DNA of 64,000 bases, taken from the NCBI RefSeq assembly GCF_036417845.1, contig NC_089979.1:9353424-9417423 (forward strand), in the 5' to 3' direction. Below the pieces are notes generated by a model. That model was not told where the DNA came from and made no database searches. It saw nothing but the letters and a program-made list of their open reading frames with translations. Both the position numbers and the translations under genes were made by a program. Source of the stretch: Apteryx mantelli (taxonomy: Eukaryota; Chordata; Aves; Apterygiformes; Apterygidae). Every line of letters begins with the position of its first letter. The first letter of the stretch is position 1. Below, in pieces: positions 46,985-64,000 of this stretch.

Positions 46985-49900
46985 TATATTTATGCAGTTG
47001 TCTTGTGCATGTAAATAGTTGTATTACTTTTATTTATAATTATGATAAAGTAATCAAAATGAACAAATATAAAATAATTTAAAAACAGCCTAAAATATTG
47101 AACATAGGAAGTTTTTTTTTTTTTCTGGTCTTAAACCCATGCAGATTGTTCATTATTCAAATCAAGAGTTTCCCATTATTTTATCCACTCATCTAGTAAA
47201 GAGCTCAGCCAGAGAAACATTCACATCTCTTGTATTCTCACTCTGTGATGATTTGTATGAGCCACGATTCATGTCCATCTTTATTTGTACCTCTGGTGAA
47301 CTAAAAGCCAATTCTAATAAAGGAAAAAGTAGCCGAACAAATTGCACAAGCCTATATTTTGCTACATTGTAGCAAATTTAGCACAACCCACATACATCAT
47401 CAACCCCAACTATATCATCAAACCATTAATATTGACAACAAAAGAAGAGCATTTGCACTACTGCTGGTACACGTTGAATCTAGATGTTTTACTGAAGAAA
47501 TGTGCATTCAAACTAATACAAAGCTAAAGAGAAAAGTGGCACCGTAAGAAATGTTGTCCCCAGAGAGAGATGGGACATAGCAATCCTCTTCCAAAACACT
47601 GTTATGCTCAGTGGCATGAAAGAAGTGTTAAGCATATTAAAGAATAAGATAAATTAGAGTACTATCAATTACAGTTGTTATTCCAAGTTAGGCCAGCAGA
47701 AGGAATGAGAATACTGAAATGGGGTATAAATCAGAGGGAGTATTAAACATGACCATGATGCTGCGATGCTATGGAGAGATCTCACACTGTAGCCCCTCTC
47801 CTCACCCAAGGCAGGCTCAGTTTTGCTGTGAAGAGCTGCGTGAAGAGCACCTTGGTGGAACTGCTGCTTTTAAGCCTCACAAAAACATTTTAAAGCCTGA
47901 AAAACAGGCTTTTTTCTTTCTTTCTTTCTTTTTCTTTCTTTCTTTCATTCATTCTTTCTTTCTTTCTTTCTAATCCATATTATGTTTATTACATTCATTT
48001 TTATGATTTGGTTCTCTGGGAAGTGAGGAAGAAGGACATAAGAAGAAGAACATAAAGGGCAGAGAAAACAGAAAAATTAAAGTTTGTTTGACTTCTTTCT
48101 CTTTTTTAGGCTTGAAGTAGAAGAAAATATCAAAGAAAATAAATATTTTTACAAACTATATGCATTTTTTCATTTTAAAAGGAATGCATTAATCAGCTCT
48201 GAGTTGCAGCACTGATGTCTGTGCTAAAAGAAACTATTGTGGTTATAAGAAATGCCTGGCTTCTGCATTCCTGCTGTGCGAACATTAGTCCTGGGGCAGA
48301 GTGCTAACCTCACATACAGGGTCCCCCAGAGCAGTGTCTGCTGCTGGGAATAGGTCATGGGCATCTCCACTCTGAGGTCTTGGAAAGGGTAGAGAAATAC
48401 TGAGTGATGGTGGCATATGAGTAAAGCAGCATCTCAGAAGATTCATGGTTATTATTGTGCCTAGTCAAAACCATATCCCATGCTGATTTGTCAGGCTGGA
48501 TATTTACATTAAAGCAGTAAAAAAGCCACTAGTGGCAACCCCTGAGCTAGCTGGAGACTCCATCTGGAAGCACAAAAATTAATGGAGGTTGTATGAAATC
48601 AATTTTTGTATCACTACAGCATAATTTCTGCCATGTTTAACTCTGCTGTGAAAGTTCCTTGATAATGCTGGTCACAGAACTGGCACAATTGGACCCCCAA
48701 AACAGCTGTCCTTTTTCTGTGAAGACATCAGAACTGAACCAGTTTAGACAGTGCAGTTCACAGGGTCTGTGTGGAGCCAAGCCTTTTACTCATGTAAGTA
48801 TCTTTACCTCCCCTTGTCACACTTCTCCATGCTATAAGCCAGCTGGCATGAAGTGCCTTAGCTCCACAGAGAAGCTGTGGTAGCTCAATCAGCTGAGTAC
48901 ATGGCCACATGGCCCAGTCACTATGGTAATTTGGTCCACAGCTGTTGTGTCCTGGGTGGATCAAGATGGTGCACATCAACATTTTGGGGAGCCTCCACTG
49001 ATATTGCTTTCTGCTGTGGATGTCTGGGGCTGTTTTGTGTAGATTGAGTCTTTGACAGGGCTTTGAGTGGGCCTTTGGGGTGGCTTTGGGAGTGTGCAGA
49101 AGATGTGCAGCCCACAGATGACATGATGTGATGTCTGTGGTGACACACTAGCACCATCCACATCAACTGGGACCTGAGTTTTTTCATCAGCTTCAGCTTC
49201 AGCCATCTCCTGAAGTTCAAGATGGACGAACTGGCCTTCACTAAAATCACATCTCTGAGGCAACTAGCAATTCAGCTTTGCTGATGGCATCTTGGAAGGG
49301 TAGCTGTGTCTGCAACTGGTAGAAAGCATGCCTTCTAAACGAGGAAGGGCCTGCCCCAAAGCTCATGGAAGCAGCCTGCCCCTTGATTTCTTTCAGCTTT
49401 GGATGAGAGCCACTGAGGATAGACAGGAGCAGAACTCTCAACCCTGAGGAATGCCAATGTTTAAAGCTGTATAGGTTTTCACTCATCTTTCATCACTGAA
49501 CACTACCTCTTGCTAAGCTCTTGAAGCCATATTCACATGCCCCAGAGATTTTGTGAGGGATTAACAACAGTGAAATGATTGTTATTTAATTACAGCTGCA
49601 AAGTATTAGGGAAAGTTACTATACAGTGAATGCACCTGCAGAAAAGATCTCTCAGTATAGATCCTTTACATGGCTAGGGCTATATTACTAAGATACACTG
49701 TAGACATAATGACCCTTAGGAACCTCATGGAAGGATTAATTAATAAATGTTGAAGTGAGTTTGATAAAGGAAGTGATCACATGGGTGAGGTATATATCCA
49801 AGTGGGTATAAATCAGTTAGTAGTGACTTTGTTGAAATCCATTTGTCCTTCATCCAACCGCTTTCGAATAATATTCCTCAAGGTAAGCTTTTCCAGATGC

Positions 49901-50994
49901 ACTCTATAATACAGGAATCAGGAAGAAAACAGTTTAGAATAAAACTGTTTAGGACTGTGGATCTGTAGACTAATGTGCAGGCAAGAGATTTGGGATAGCA
50001 GACTGAAGTCAAATAATTGAAGCTGTTAGATTTATAGCCTCACTTCCTGATGAAATATTACAAGATTTTCTTAATAAAAATGAATGCAACATTTGACCTT
50101 ATACTTAGGGGAGCAGATAATCAACAGTAGATACGTATTTGAAAACTGATAAGTAAATGCTCATTTGTTTAGCTATAAAAAATTCAATGCCTGATTTAGA
50201 AAATCATTCTAAATTTAGGGTAAACAGTGACTGTAGGATGAAACCAATCTATTATTTATCATTTAATGAATACTAGTGCAAAGCTTTTGACTTCAGAAGA
50301 ATGCCTAATACACATTTCTGAAAGGACAAGCACCCAGAACTTGAAGATCCCCAAACAATATAGTATGTATGATTAGGAAAATATATGATGCATTAGATAA
50401 ATCTTTACACAAAGTGAATGTCTGACTACAGAGTGGGAGAGATTTTTAAATGATGTGAAGCAAACTAATATAATGGATTGCAGATTAGCTGGTTTCAGTA
50501 GAAGTAATTCCAGATTGTTAGCTCGATTGTACAATGTTTCACAATATCTGCATTTAAAAAGAGTGTAAAGAATTAATTGAATGTTCTGTTAGATCATATA
50601 AGCTATGAAAACTGCAAAACAAAAGAAACTTCAAGTACACTGAAAACAGTGGCTAAATGGACTTTCCCTGTCTGCGGAACTTTGGAACAGCCTATTGACT
50701 TAAAGCAATACCTAAATAAATATTGTTAATCAATCAAGTTTATAGACGGTATTGAAAAAAAATGGAGTTTACATAAGGCTCATCTTTGGTGTAATACATG
50801 CAGTTACTATGATAAGGGTAAAAATGGCATTGAATTAAGCAGAAATATGGCCAGGGTACAAAATAATGATTTTCTAAGCTAATGTCTTCCAACTCTCAGA
50901 TTTAAGATATAATATTTTGTGTAATATTTTACTTAATTCATCAGGCACACCAGTCTGCTGTGTGACTTTTTCTTGCCTTTGGATTAAACCAAAA
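46985..50994. other. HHLA1-OC90 intergenic region
   Basis: About 4 kb with no supported gene. It holds a (CTTT)n tract (47910-47971). Minus-strand open frames around 48.9-49.5 kb show no known domain. The OC90 promoter should be near its right end, but no convincing TATA box or CpG island is visible. Confidence 0.6.
47910..47971. repeat. (CTTT)n microsatellite
   Basis: About 60 bases of TTTC units with two CATTC interruptions. Confidence 0.95.

Positions 50995-64000
<13,006 letters not shown>

Noticed and set aside
48921-49263. Two overlapping minus-strand open frames of about 100 codons
   Set aside because: No recognised domain, no splice context, low-complexity Ser/His/Pro composition.

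Overview
The window is eukaryotic, intron-rich, AT-leaning vertebrate DNA, most likely from a bird. The evidence is several CR1 (chicken repeat 1) LINE copies with tails of repeated GATTCTGT-type octamers, one MIR/CORE-SINE-like relic, and a gene order matching human 8q24.22. A crocodilian or turtle cannot be excluded from sequence alone. No bacterial, phage, CRISPR or tRNA features were found.

Layout, all genes on the + strand: (1) 1-2845, the last two coding exons of KCNQ3 (Kv7.3 potassium channel subunit), followed by AT-rich, gene-free sequence to about 10.3 kb that may be a very long 3' UTR. (2) About 10.4-23.5 kb, intergenic, with one internal CR1 fragment and simple repeats. (3) 23.5-46.7 kb, HHLA1, a secreted, Cys-rich, heavily sequon-bearing protein of unknown function. 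I reconstructed fourteen exons by splice sites and reading phase; the signal-peptide exon and perhaps one or two linker exons remain uncertain. A 1.9 kb CR1 copy lies in a late intron. (4) 46.7-51.0 kb, intergenic. (5) 51.0 kb to beyond the window, OC90 (otoconin-90): signal-peptide exon plus five exons that carry the first phospholipase-A2-like domain.

The three genes do not form a pathway. KCNQ3 makes neuronal M-current channels, OC90 is an inner-ear otoconial matrix protein, and HHLA1 has no established role. HHLA1 and OC90 are tandem neighbours 4.3 kb apart, and in human both are known to be spliced into transcripts started in a HERV-H LTR. Here HHLA1 is present with no HERV-H sequence that I can see.

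The observations most worth a second look are: the run of symmetric phase-1 exons in HHLA1, including three consecutive exons of exactly 84 nt; two candidate extra HHLA1 exons; a CR1 piece that lacks both ends yet is about 97-98% identical to another copy with no indels; a diverged direct duplication in the large HHLA1 intron; and the loss of the catalytic Asp in the OC90 PLA2 domain. I did not find a clearly novel system.
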